DNA of 64,000 bases from an uncultured Candidatus Saccharibacteria bacterium. GTDB taxonomy: Bacteria > Patescibacteriota > Saccharimonadia > Saccharimonadales > Saccharimonadaceae. The notes below the pieces were generated by a model, which had not been told where the DNA came from, made no database searches, and saw nothing but the letters and a program-made list of their open reading frames with translations. Location: positions 1 to 64,000 of the forward strand of contig CAKMNX010000026.1 of NCBI GenBank assembly GCA_927910745.1, read 5' to 3'. Numbering within the stretch: the first letter of the stretch is position 1; each line of letters begins with the position of its first letter. The position numbers and the translations under genes are program-made. Shown in pieces: positions 34,786-43,168 of this stretch.

Positions 34786-34793
34786 CGCTCACC

Positions 34794-35663
34794 CTATCGA
34801 GAACGATGGTGTGTTGTTGACTCAACCGCAGCATCAGCTGCTTTTCGTTTGGTCGAGCTAGAGTAGTCGGCACTCTTCTTAGCAATGTCTTCCGTTACTC
34901 CCGTCAGATAGCTACCTTCTGTTGGCGTCTTCAGACCGTCTGTGCCAGTACTGACAACATCTCGTAAGTCACTCCCGTCTTTCTTTACCCAAAATTGTGT
35001 TCGCTGGAGTTGCAGCCCTGGCTGCGCATTACCGTCTCTATCTATTACAAAATAGTTTGGAATCTTCTCTTTGTGAAACTTCGACCACTGCTCGGTCTTC
35101 GCGTTGTAAACATAGTACTCTACTGGTTCATTGGCTGATACAGGCTGAGTTGCTCTTTTGCCCACATTGGCAACCACAGGGTTAGAGATCGCAGTATAGA
35201 GTGATACACCCTTCTGGTCTGGCGCGTCACCCCTCTCAATAATAAAGATACCGCGCCCAATATTGATTTCATCTCCATTGCTCAAGGCTTGGTCTAGTTC
35301 CTTCCGGAAAGCTTGGTTTTCTTCATCAGTCAGCTTCTCCTCGCCAGGCAAAAGCTCCTCTGCTGATTGCTGTTCGGGTGATTGGGTTGGAGATGCTGAG
35401 AACGATGGTATCTCCGTTGCTTTGTCAGTAGAGTGAGGTCGCTTAGGCTGGGAAGTCTTGTTGCGTGCTGGCGCTTTGATGGATGGATTTGCGGTTGCTG
35501 ACGACGTTGCTTCGGCAGTGACAGCAGGTTGATCTGGTTGTGCTTCATTTCGTGGTGTTTCTGCAGAGCACGCCGCCGCACCAAATGCCAAAGCTAGGCC
35601 AGCACCTGCCCCAATAAGCTCTTTTGTCTTCTTCTTCACATTATCAGCTAATCGTTCGCCCAT
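34794..35663 (-). CDS. Predicted lipoprotein of unknown function
   Basis: A 289-residue protein with a lipoprotein signal peptide and lipobox FGAAAC (Cys32). Residues 33-110 are a low-complexity Ser/Thr/Pro/Gln linker, typical of proteins that hold a domain away from the membrane across a cell wall. The folded part (about 110-270) is not recognised; it has several Gly- and Val-rich strands and a KFHKEKIP region. The tail is basic. A ribosome site (GAGGAGGAAAG) precedes the ATG. Confidence 0.7.
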   Translation of the reverse strand: MGERLADNVKKKTKELIGAGAGLALAFGAAACSAETPRNEAQPDQPAVTAEATSSATANPSIKAPARNKTSQPKRPHSTDKATEIPSFSASPTQSPEQQSAEELLPGEEKLTDEENQAFRKELDQALSNGDEINIGRGIFIIERGDAPDQKGVSLYTAISNPVVANVGKRATQPVSANEPVEYYVYNAKTEQWSKFHKEKIPNYFVIDRDGNAQPGLQLQRTQFWVKKDGSDLRDVVSTGTDGLKTPTEGSYLTGVTEDIAKKSADYSSSTKRKAADAAVESTTHHRSR

Positions 35664-35764
35664 TTTTCTTTCCTCCTCTTTCTCTGTATCATCACTGGTG
35701 GATGATGCCTATTTTGGATTTATAATCTAAACTATACCGCACTTTGGTATATATAGCAACTAGC

Positions 35765-37510
35765 TTAGCTGGTGGTGCTTTCTTGGGCTGCGCTTGCTCC
35801 ACCTTCGCGGCGGTTCACTACCTGTGCAGCTCTGTTCTCGTACGCTTGCTGGAATTTATGCTGGAGCACACGCTTGGCAGCATCATTGCGCACGAGGTCA
35901 TACATCGTCTGCGGGTCGTATGCATAGAGGGTAAGCACAAGCGCTTCGCCAGCAGACAGCAGCACACGAGTGCGCAGCTGTTTTTTGTTGATGAGCCCAG
36001 CATGCCGAGCTTTGTTGAGGAATATCTCTAGGTCGTGCTGAGAAGCGTACTGGCTCCCCATCTCGGGCAAATCTTGAATAGGAAATACCTGCTTGTCTGC
36101 ATTGTCGTCGGCACTATTTTCTCGCAAGCTATCGATCAGTGGCTGTGCAAGCTCTACAAGCTGCTCGATCTGGGCGCGTACTTCTGCACTGAGGGTAGCC
36201 TCTGCAGCGAGGAGGGCTTCTTGTTGTTCTTTGGCTTCTGCTGCTTGACGGTTCGCGGCAGCACGGACGGCTTCGAGAGCTCGCTTTGCCAGTGCATCAT
36301 CGATGTCTGGCACGCTACTGGCCGAAGATTCATTTTCTGCGCTACCAGCGGCTGGCGATGCCTCGCTGTGAGTAGTGTTGGCTGCTTCATGCGCTGCAGC
36401 TGCAGTGTCATATAGCGTCCACCGAATCTGTTGTTTGGCGCGGCCACTTACTGGCATCTCTTCTGTTAGTCCTTGCATAGCAATGTCTGCCGACACCGCT
36501 CGGTAGACATTGGTTGAATAGCCTCGCTGGCCGCGCTCATCTACAAGGTATCGCTGGCCGCGCTGGAGTACAAGACCACTACGTTCCAGCTCTTCTGTGA
36601 TGATCATAGTGGGGTTATCTGATTTTTGTGCACTATACAGCAAGGCATTTGCTCGTCTATACCGCTCGAGCTTTGTTTGTACTTTGCTTGGATCATAAAT
36701 TGCATCACCTAGCTCTTGCACTGTCCACGCTTCGCCAGCAGACCCCACAAGTACCTCCGCTAGCCGCTGGCTGGCGTCTTTTTTGATAAACTCTGGTGGC
36801 ATACGGCTACCATACCCCAGCTTGCTGCCTGAGTGTGATGTTCGGTCATCATCAGGGAAGACATCAATATACCCAGGCTCGTCCACCTCACCAGCCGATT
36901 GCGCCTTCTCGACCGCCTCTTTGCCCCAGATACGAATTGCTGTTTCGTCAGATATAACCGCCAAGGGTGGCTCCGTGAGGCCCATATAATATGCCAGCTC
37001 AGCGTTGATCTCACCAATCCTATCTTTGACGATTTGGCGCCGCTGCTGTACGTCTTTGCCAAGCGGGGTTGCGTTATATATTTCATTAGCCTGCTCTGCT
37101 GCTTCATCGGGCGTCAATGGCGCATAGCCAAGACGCGTTGCAGCTTCCATCACTTCATCTTCTGCTTCATAACCGCCATCCTTCATTGCTTGCTCTTCTT
37201 CTCTGGCTATTTCGGCAAGCGTAGCCTCGCAGATTGCTCGCTCCTCTTGGTAGCGTTGGAGAACACCTGGTGGCACTGTACTCTTGTCGCAAGCCTGCAC
37301 AAACTCCTCAAGCGCTTCTTGCTGGTCGTTTTTAATTATCGACTTGGCCCGCATATAAGTGTCCTTCTCGTGTTTTGATTTCTTCGCGTCACGAAGGGCC
37401 AGCTTGAATTTTCTATGGAGTTTATTATCTTCTTTGATTGCAACTTCTATTCTTGTAGATGCATACTCGGGACGAGATGGCTGCTGGTCTATAGATCTTT
37501 TCATTATCAC
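35765..37510 (-). CDS. Large cytosolic protein of unknown function
   Basis: A 581-residue hydrophilic protein without signal or membrane segment. It starts with a long basic/acidic helical region (to about 130), has a mixed middle (GKEAVEKAQSAGE, then IDVFPDDDR), a winged-helix-like stretch at about 250-340 (RLAEVLVGSAGEAWTVQELGDAI), an Ala/Gln/Glu-rich coiled coil (about 380-450), and a helical end. The pattern suggests a regulatory or scaffold protein that binds nucleic acid, but no family is known to me. MKRSID at 37504 is an equally good start. Confidence 0.55.
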   Translation of the reverse strand: MIMKRSIDQQPSRPEYASTRIEVAIKEDNKLHRKFKLALRDAKKSKHEKDTYMRAKSIIKNDQQEALEEFVQACDKSTVPPGVLQRYQEERAICEATLAEIAREEEQAMKDGGYEAEDEVMEAATRLGYAPLTPDEAAEQANEIYNATPLGKDVQQRRQIVKDRIGEINAELAYYMGLTEPPLAVISDETAIRIWGKEAVEKAQSAGEVDEPGYIDVFPDDDRTSHSGSKLGYGSRMPPEFIKKDASQRLAEVLVGSAGEAWTVQELGDAIYDPSKVQTKLERYRRANALLYSAQKSDNPTMIITEELERSGLVLQRGQRYLVDERGQRGYSTNVYRAVSADIAMQGLTEEMPVSGRAKQQIRWTLYDTAAAAHEAANTTHSEASPAAGSAENESSASSVPDIDDALAKRALEAVRAAANRQAAEAKEQQEALLAAEATLSAEVRAQIEQLVELAQPLIDSLRENSADDNADKQVFPIQDLPEMGSQYASQHDLEIFLNKARHAGLINKKQLRTRVLLSAGEALVLTLYAYDPQTMYDLVRNDAAKRVLQHKFQQAYENRAAQVVNRREGGASAAQESTTS

Positions 37511-37666
37511 TCCGTATTATGAGCCACTGCGGCTATGCAGGGCTCCTTGCTCGGTTTGTATCATGCATCATATAATAGCATTTGGCGCGAAAGTATTGCA
37601 ATAACGGCTGTTTGTCCTCGTGCTACTCCTTTCTCTTTCTCGCCTGTGTGCGGTATACTAGAGTTT

Positions 37667-38800
37667 ATGGATTATAACAAACTTGCACTCGACCTACACA
37701 AAAAATATAAGGGGAAAATCACCACCAGCCTGCGCGATAGTGATGAGCTAGACCGTGATAAACTCAGCAGCTACTACAGCCCCGGTGTGGGCGCAGTCAG
37801 TAAGGCGATTGCAGATGATCCTGCTACGCTGCCCATCTACACCTGGACGAATAACCTCGTGGCCGTCATTAGCGATGGTTCGGCCATCCTAGGCCTGGGC
37901 AACCTCGGCCCCAAGGCTGCAATGCCGGTAATGGAAGGTAAGGCGCTGTTGTTTAAGCACTTTGCTGGTGTGGATGCCGTGCCAATCGTGCTGGATGTGC
38001 ACCAACCAGAGGAGATTATCGCTACAGTTAAGGCGATCGCACCAAGCTTTGGCGCGATTAACCTCGAGGATATCGCCGCGCCCAAGTGCTTCGAGATCGA
38101 GGAGCGCCTCAAGGCCGAGCTGGATATCCCCGTCTTCCACGACGACCAGCACGGTACGGCTGTGGTGGTACTGGCTGGGCTGATCAACGCCGCCAAGCTG
38201 ACGGGCCGCAGCCTGGCTGATAGCAAATTCGTCGTGGTCGGCGCTGGCGCTGCTGGCACTGCTATCATCAAGCTGCTGCATACCTACGGCGCTCGGCATA
38301 TCGTGGCGGTTGATAGCAAAGGCATCGTCGGTAGCCACCGCACCGACCTTAACGCCGAGAAAACTGCCTTGCTTACCTATGTTGATGCCGCGCAGCAGGG
38401 GTCGCTCGAAGACGCCATGGCCGGTGCTGATGTCTTCATTGGCGTATCGCGTGCAGGATTGCTAACTCCAGAGCTCGTCGGGATGATGGCCACAGACCCG
38501 ATTATCTTTGCTCTGGCCAATCCAGTGCCAGAAATCATGCCAGATAGTGCCAAAGCAGCCGGCGCTGCCGTCATCGCCACTGGCCGCAGCGACTTCCCCA
38601 ACCAAGTCAATAACGCCCTGGCCTTCCCCGGCATCTTCCGCGGCGCGCTCGATAATGGCGTGCAAAAAATCACCGACGAGCACAAACTTGCCGCCGCCCA
38701 GGCGCTGGCAGCGCTGGTCGATGAGCCCACAGCAGACTACGTCATCCCCTCGCCATTTGATGAGCGCGTGGTTGGGGCTGTGGCGAAGGTTATTCGGTAG
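37667..38800 (+). CDS. NAD(P)-dependent malic enzyme
   Basis: A 377-residue malic enzyme of the short bacterial type. It has the Tyr in SSYYSPGVG, the catalytic Lys region (VMEGKALLFKHFAGVDAVP), metal-binding E-D in INLEDIAAPKCFEIE and HDDQHGTAVV, and the nucleotide fold VVGAGAAGTAIIKLL. It converts malate to pyruvate and CO2 with formation of NAD(P)H. This is one of the few central-carbon enzymes in the window and may supply pyruvate and reducing power. The ATG at 37667 is preceded by TATACT seven bases before it, so the mRNA is probably leaderless. Confidence 0.93.
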   Translation: MDYNKLALDLHKKYKGKITTSLRDSDELDRDKLSSYYSPGVGAVSKAIADDPATLPIYTWTNNLVAVISDGSAILGLGNLGPKAAMPVMEGKALLFKHFAGVDAVPIVLDVHQPEEIIATVKAIAPSFGAINLEDIAAPKCFEIEERLKAELDIPVFHDDQHGTAVVVLAGLINAAKLTGRSLADSKFVVVGAGAAGTAIIKLLHTYGARHIVAVDSKGIVGSHRTDLNAEKTALLTYVDAAQQGSLEDAMAGADVFIGVSRAGLLTPELVGMMATDPIIFALANPVPEIMPDSAKAAGAAVIATGRSDFPNQVNNALAFPGIFRGALDNGVQKITDEHKLAAAQALAALVDEPTADYVIPSPFDERVVGAVAKVIR

Positions 38801-38824
38801 GCGATCATCACATAGAAACTCTGC

Positions 38825-38856
38825 AAAAGGCCGATACTGACATGTACCAGCCTTTT
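38825..38856 (+). terminator. Probable terminator of the malic enzyme gene
   Basis: AAAAGGC and GCCTTTT with an 18-base loop that can fold further (TAC/GTA), 24 bases after the stop codon. Some T follow on both strands, and the next gene is convergent. Confidence 0.55.
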
Positions 38857-38886
38857 GTATTGGGCGCTATTTACTTTGGTAATACA

Positions 38887-40575
38887 TTAGACTGACCCAG
38901 CGCCATTACCCCTGATGCGTTTGCGATCTTGCTGGGTAATGTGTTGCAGCATATCAAGCTGGTGCTGCTTATCACACGCACCGACAAAGAGCAGAGTATG
39001 CTTGATTCCGCGCTTTTTTAGCTGAGATCGCAGACGCCGATTCGGTATTTTGCCAACATTGACGTCCGCAACATAGACACGGATCACATTTCGGCTGACT
39101 GTTTTGTTATACCAGATCGTATGCGCTTTATATGGTGAGCTATGGCGTATATCATTGAGCCTGCTCATTGCGTGCGTCTGCTTAAGACCATGCTCATTAA
39201 GCGCTGCATCAGCATAATGCGTCAATCTACCAAGCACCTCACTGATGATACCCTGCTGTTTTTCTGCTGTTTCGTAGCCAGCCATCTGGTGCTCAATATC
39301 TTTGGCTGCTTTCGTTCGGCAGTCGAGCACAAGCACTCCAGACCCATTATCGACAAGTACATCAACTGGTGGTAAGCACTCGCCATCCTCCCCAAGCCAC
39401 GGAGCAATCGCCGCATCCAACTGCACCTCTGTTATTGCTTGTTTTTGCTCATGTGGTTTGCTATGGCGCACTGCTTTGTGAGCTGGCTCAGCCGCTTGCG
39501 AAGTTGTCTCACGTGGCGGTTCGTCAAGCTGTGTAATGGCCGCGTGGTCGGTCTGGCAGCGCTCTGGTTGGTAACCATCAAGCTGTTGCTCGAGCCAGCG
39601 CAACGCATTGATAACCGCATTATCCGACTCGGTAGCAAGCTGCTGATGAATCGCCTGCTTCAGATCGTCACTCCAGAGCCGCTCAGCACACTCAAGGGCA
39701 AGATCATCAACGATTTCTTGGTCTGGCCGGTCATACCATTGATGTATTTGTCTTTGCAATTGTTTGATGACCGGCGCTTCGGTAGTGATATGCTGACTGA
39801 GCCTATATAACCGTTTGCTATAAACGAGCTGGAAATACTGATGAGCGTTGGCGACTGGTTTTGCCTGCGTATATAACGCCTCGTACTTACTAGCAAAGGC
39901 TGCAAGATATGGAGCTTGTGCACTGCATACATCATCGACCTCTGCCTGGCTCAGCTCGTATTGCTCGAGCGTGTGACGACCTGCGTCTATCGTTGAGCGT
40001 AATTGCTGAGTTGCTCTTTCGACAGCCTGCTGGGCAAACTGCTGATATACCTCTGCTGCCGTATGAGGATCAAGCTGCTTTTTGCGCCGCCAATTCTTGA
40101 CGGTCGGCACCGATACATCATACTGGCCGCTCCAATCAACCCCTCGACTGTCACCAAGAAAGATCGCTTCTATCGTTGCTAAATGCTCCAGCACAACTTC
40201 TTCATACTGGTGCACTACCAAGTCTTTTGACCGTTCTTTTGCCTCTGGGTATAGCCGTTGGTTTGTAAATTTCCACGCGTCTTTATCGTGTGGGTTATTA
40301 TTATAAATACGCGACATGAGATCAGTCAGATTGATCGGATCGATTCGATACTTACCAATGCTTGTCACCGCATCATCGAGAGATATAGCAAGACCATTCT
40401 TAAAAGATCCGGTGTGTGCTGCCTTGCCGCCCATCTTTTCTAGGACGCTATTCATAACATCAAACGCCGCATAAATACACGCCCCTTTCTCGGTCAGCTC
40501 TTGTTCGCTACATTCCGCCACGGGTGGCTCTTGCGAAGGGTGATGTTCGCTCGATAATCGATTCGGCTTTAACAT
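38887..40575 (-). CDS. Large protein of unknown function
   Basis: A 562-residue soluble protein. Residues 90-180 contain a basic region with WSGQYDVSVPTVKNWRRKK, which resembles a helix-turn-helix. The middle is a long helical, Gln/Glu-rich part. The last 130 residues are a mixed alpha/beta domain (VDVLVDNGSGVLVLD, then NVIRVYVADVNVGKIPNR and HTLLFVGACDKQHQ). It shares the general design of the 581-residue protein 1.3 kb away: large, soluble, DNA-binding-like and unnamed. Not assigned. Confidence 0.55.
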   Translation of the reverse strand: MLKPNRLSSEHHPSQEPPVAECSEQELTEKGACIYAAFDVMNSVLEKMGGKAAHTGSFKNGLAISLDDAVTSIGKYRIDPINLTDLMSRIYNNNPHDKDAWKFTNQRLYPEAKERSKDLVVHQYEEVVLEHLATIEAIFLGDSRGVDWSGQYDVSVPTVKNWRRKKQLDPHTAAEVYQQFAQQAVERATQQLRSTIDAGRHTLEQYELSQAEVDDVCSAQAPYLAAFASKYEALYTQAKPVANAHQYFQLVYSKRLYRLSQHITTEAPVIKQLQRQIHQWYDRPDQEIVDDLALECAERLWSDDLKQAIHQQLATESDNAVINALRWLEQQLDGYQPERCQTDHAAITQLDEPPRETTSQAAEPAHKAVRHSKPHEQKQAITEVQLDAAIAPWLGEDGECLPPVDVLVDNGSGVLVLDCRTKAAKDIEHQMAGYETAEKQQGIISEVLGRLTHYADAALNEHGLKQTHAMSRLNDIRHSSPYKAHTIWYNKTVSRNVIRVYVADVNVGKIPNRRLRSQLKKRGIKHTLLFVGACDKQHQLDMLQHITQQDRKRIRGNGAGSV

Positions 40576-40691
40576 GTGCTATTATCGTAGCAGAATATAT
40601 GACAGGCGTCAAAGTTATGAGGCAGCACACCTCACTTGGTGTACAGGCATAATCTCATGAGAGAATATGCAGCAAGCGTGTACCACGGGTG

Positions 40692-42314
40692 CTATATCAC
40701 CCGCCCAACTTCTTCCAGCGTTGTCTCGCCGCGCAGAGCAGCAAGGACACCGATTTGCTCGAGGGTAAGCATGCCTTCGCGCTGAGCGGCTTTTTCGATG
40801 ACGTCGGGGTGAACATCAGTAAAGTCACCGCGGATGAACTTCTGAATACCTGGGGTGACGATAAGCTGCTCCATAATCACCATACGGCCCTTGTAGCCAA
40901 ACGGCGCATCGTCGCTCGGCACTGGCCGCCAGAGCTTGAAGGTGTCGAGATCGGGATGCTCTACCTCTTCAGGAATATCAGCAAGGACTCGCTTGACATA
41001 GCTGCGCGTGGCATCGTCTGGCTCGTAGGCTTCCTTGGTTTCATCAACAAGGCGCCGCACCAAACGCTGCGCCACCACGAGGCGGATAGCGCTGGCAAAA
41101 ATCGGATTCACACCAATGAGATCGATCATCCGGCTAAAGGCCGCGCTACTGCTATTGGCGTGGAAGCTCGACATCACCAAGTGGCCAGTAATCGATGCTT
41201 GAATGGCTGTGCGCGCCGTATCGACATCGCGGATCTCACCCACCATCACAACGTCTGGATCGAGACGGAGCACACTGCGCAAGCCCTCGCCAAAGCTCCC
41301 ACCGGCGCTCGTATTAATCGGGATCTGCGAGATGCCAGCCAAGCCATATTCGATTGGATCCTCTAGCGTAATGATCTTGCGGTCGGTCGTGTTGAGGGCA
41401 TTGAGCATACTATAGAGCGTGGTAGACTTACCCGAGCCCGTTGGTCCGACCATCAGCACAAGGCCACGCGGATGACTCACAATTTCATCAATCTGCTGGC
41501 GCTGCTTAGGCGGAATACCCAGCAAATCAAGATTGAGCAAGCTCTCGTCGAAGTTAAAGAGACGTAGCACGGCATCCTGCCCATACATGGTCGGCACAGT
41601 CTCAACGCGGATGTTGAGCAAATGCGTCGCATTGCCATGCGTTACATCCTTTTGGATGTGACCTGACTGCGGCTCCATCGAAGCACTCGATACACCAGCA
41701 CGGCTGGCGAGCTCACCCATGATCACGCGGTAGCGACTCCGGCTGATCGTCGCTACGGGATGGAGTGCACCATCGACACGGAGACGAATCCGGATATCAT
41801 GACGCTCGTTCTCGATGTGGATGTCGCTCGCACCAAGCATATCCGCCTGGTTGATCAAAAAGTCGAAAACCTCCTCGCTACTGACTCGCCCAAGTGTCTG
41901 GCTCACCTCGGCAATGGTCTCGCTGTCGCCCGCTTTGGCAATCTTGATATCATCATAGACGATCTTCTTCGGTGGGTCGAAGCGGTTCATCAGTACGCGG
42001 TAGGCGCTGAGGCTAATCAGATAGAAATCGACAGGTAGCCCCCGATCTTGATAGGTACGCCGCGTCCGCTGGATAACCGACTGGGGTGTTTGTGTCGTAA
42101 CAGCAAACTGATATGATTCCTGCTCATTGCCATCAGTCAGCGGCAGCATATAGAGGTTGTGCATCTCCTCAATCGTCATTAGGTCGCGTGCTAGTGGCAG
42201 TGTCTCCTCGATGGGGCGCATATCAAGGTATTTGAGGCCAAGAATGCGCGAGCGTTGCTCGGTCGACGCCTCATCTTGCTGGCGGCGACGTTGTTGGACT
42301 TCATCTTCATTCAT
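40692..42314 (-). CDS. Type IV pilus / type II secretion assembly ATPase (PilB/GspE family)
   Basis: A 540-residue secretion ATPase. After the N-terminal domain it has Walker A MVGPTGSGKSTT, the Asp box ITLEDPIEYGLAGI, Walker B VVMVGEIRDVDTARTAIQA, and the His box LVMSSFHANS. The zinc tetracysteine of many PilB proteins is not apparent. It powers pilin polymerisation; a pilin gene lies at 56876-57289. The frame is open upstream to 42434, but the ATG at 42314 has TACACT seven bases before it and begins the normal N terminus (MNEDEVQQRRR). The rest of the pilus genes are outside this window. Confidence 0.88.
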   Translation of the reverse strand: MNEDEVQQRRRQQDEASTEQRSRILGLKYLDMRPIEETLPLARDLMTIEEMHNLYMLPLTDGNEQESYQFAVTTQTPQSVIQRTRRTYQDRGLPVDFYLISLSAYRVLMNRFDPPKKIVYDDIKIAKAGDSETIAEVSQTLGRVSSEEVFDFLINQADMLGASDIHIENERHDIRIRLRVDGALHPVATISRSRYRVIMGELASRAGVSSASMEPQSGHIQKDVTHGNATHLLNIRVETVPTMYGQDAVLRLFNFDESLLNLDLLGIPPKQRQQIDEIVSHPRGLVLMVGPTGSGKSTTLYSMLNALNTTDRKIITLEDPIEYGLAGISQIPINTSAGGSFGEGLRSVLRLDPDVVMVGEIRDVDTARTAIQASITGHLVMSSFHANSSSAAFSRMIDLIGVNPIFASAIRLVVAQRLVRRLVDETKEAYEPDDATRSYVKRVLADIPEEVEHPDLDTFKLWRPVPSDDAPFGYKGRMVIMEQLIVTPGIQKFIRGDFTDVHPDVIEKAAQREGMLTLEQIGVLAALRGETTLEEVGRVI

Positions 42315-42387
42315 CTTTCTTAGTGTAACAAAAAGCTCGTGGTAAATATAGAGGGTACATCCAAAGCACTTCAGGTATAATACAACT

Positions 42388-42924
42388 ATGCCAGAGATTA
42401 TTGTTATCGCGCACAACATCCGCTCAACGCACAATGTCGGGGCGATCTTTCGTACCTGTGAAGGATTTGGTGTGCAGCGGCTTATCCTCAGTGGCTACAC
42501 ACCCTACCCCGATCTTGCCCTTCAGCCAACCCCACCGCACTGTGCCTACCAGCCTGAAGAGACAGTGCGAGCCGACCCACGGTTGCCGCACATCCGCGAA
42601 AAGATCACCCAGCAAATCCACAAAACGGCGCTTGGTGCCGAAGCTCTCGTGCCGTTCGATTACCAGCCAGAGCTTGACCTTGAGCAGTTTGCTGGCTATC
42701 GCATTGTTGCGCTTGAGCAAGCTCCTACTTCTGTTTCTCTCCAGCAATATAAGCCACCAAGCAAGCTCGTCCTTTTGCTTGGCGAAGAAGTCCACGGCAT
42801 TCCGGCCGAGACGCTCACGCTCGTGGATGACATTATCGAGATTCCGATGTATGGGCAAAAGGAGTCATTTAACGTATCAGTCGCAACCGGTATTGCGCTC
42901 TATGCGCTCACAACTGCTGGATAG
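42388..42924 (+). CDS. SpoU/TrmH-family RNA 2'-O-methyltransferase
   Basis: A 178-residue SPOUT methyltransferase. It has the N-terminal VIAHNIRSTHNVGAIFRTCEGFG (SpoU motif 1), VLLLGEEVHGIP (motif 2), and IEIPMYGQKESFNVSVATGIALY (motif 3, the knot). No extra RNA-binding domain is present, as in TrmL-like enzymes. It methylates ribose in tRNA or rRNA; the target cannot be told. TATAAT ends six bases before the ATG, so the mRNA is probably leaderless. Confidence 0.88.
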   Translation: MPEIIVIAHNIRSTHNVGAIFRTCEGFGVQRLILSGYTPYPDLALQPTPPHCAYQPEETVRADPRLPHIREKITQQIHKTALGAEALVPFDYQPELDLEQFAGYRIVALEQAPTSVSLQQYKPPSKLVLLLGEEVHGIPAETLTLVDDIIEIPMYGQKESFNVSVATGIALYALTTAG

Positions 42925-42951
42925 TTACAGCGTCATATGTACCCATTTTGT

Positions 42952-42980
42952 TTGCGTTGTGGCAAATATCGGGTTATACT
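42952..42980 (+). promoter_or_regulatory. Promoter of a candidate small RNA
   Basis: TTGCGT (42952-42957), a 17-base spacer, and TATACT (42975-42980). No start codon with a usable frame follows, so the product should be RNA. Confidence 0.65.
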
Positions 42981-42985
42981 AGCAG

Positions 42986-43160
42986 TAGGTGGCACGACCA
43001 AGCCACCGCACACAGCTTGCCTGTGCTTGAGCTTATTTCCGCTCGCCTTGCAAGTATCTGGCCTCGCGCCACCCTGGTCGTAGACGCAATTGTTCGAAGT
43101 TTCTTTATAACACGCGCAATCTGCAGACTCCCAGGGTGGCGTGAGTCACCCCCCTCGCGG
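42986..43160 (+). ncRNA. Candidate structured small RNA, family unknown
   Basis: Between a SpoU methyltransferase gene and the end of dnaE. A good promoter lies just upstream. The transcript would fold into a series of hairpins: GGTGGC/GCCACC near the 5' end, GCACA/TGTGC, GAGC/GCTC, and a large hairpin with the perfect 11-base stem CGCCACCCTGG (43068-43078) and its complement (43132-43142). It ends with CCCC/GGGG and an AT-rich stretch as a possible terminator. No frame of useful length exists. The length and the long hairpin recall 6S-like RNAs, but I find no conserved 6S, SRP, tmRNA or RNase P motif. Confidence 0.45.
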
Positions 43161-43168
43161 GGACGGCA

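Noticed and set aside
43068..43142. 6S RNA, tmRNA or SRP RNA
   Set aside because: The diagnostic motifs of tmRNA, SRP and RNase P are missing and 6S has no sequence signature to rely on, so only 'structured RNA' is claimed.
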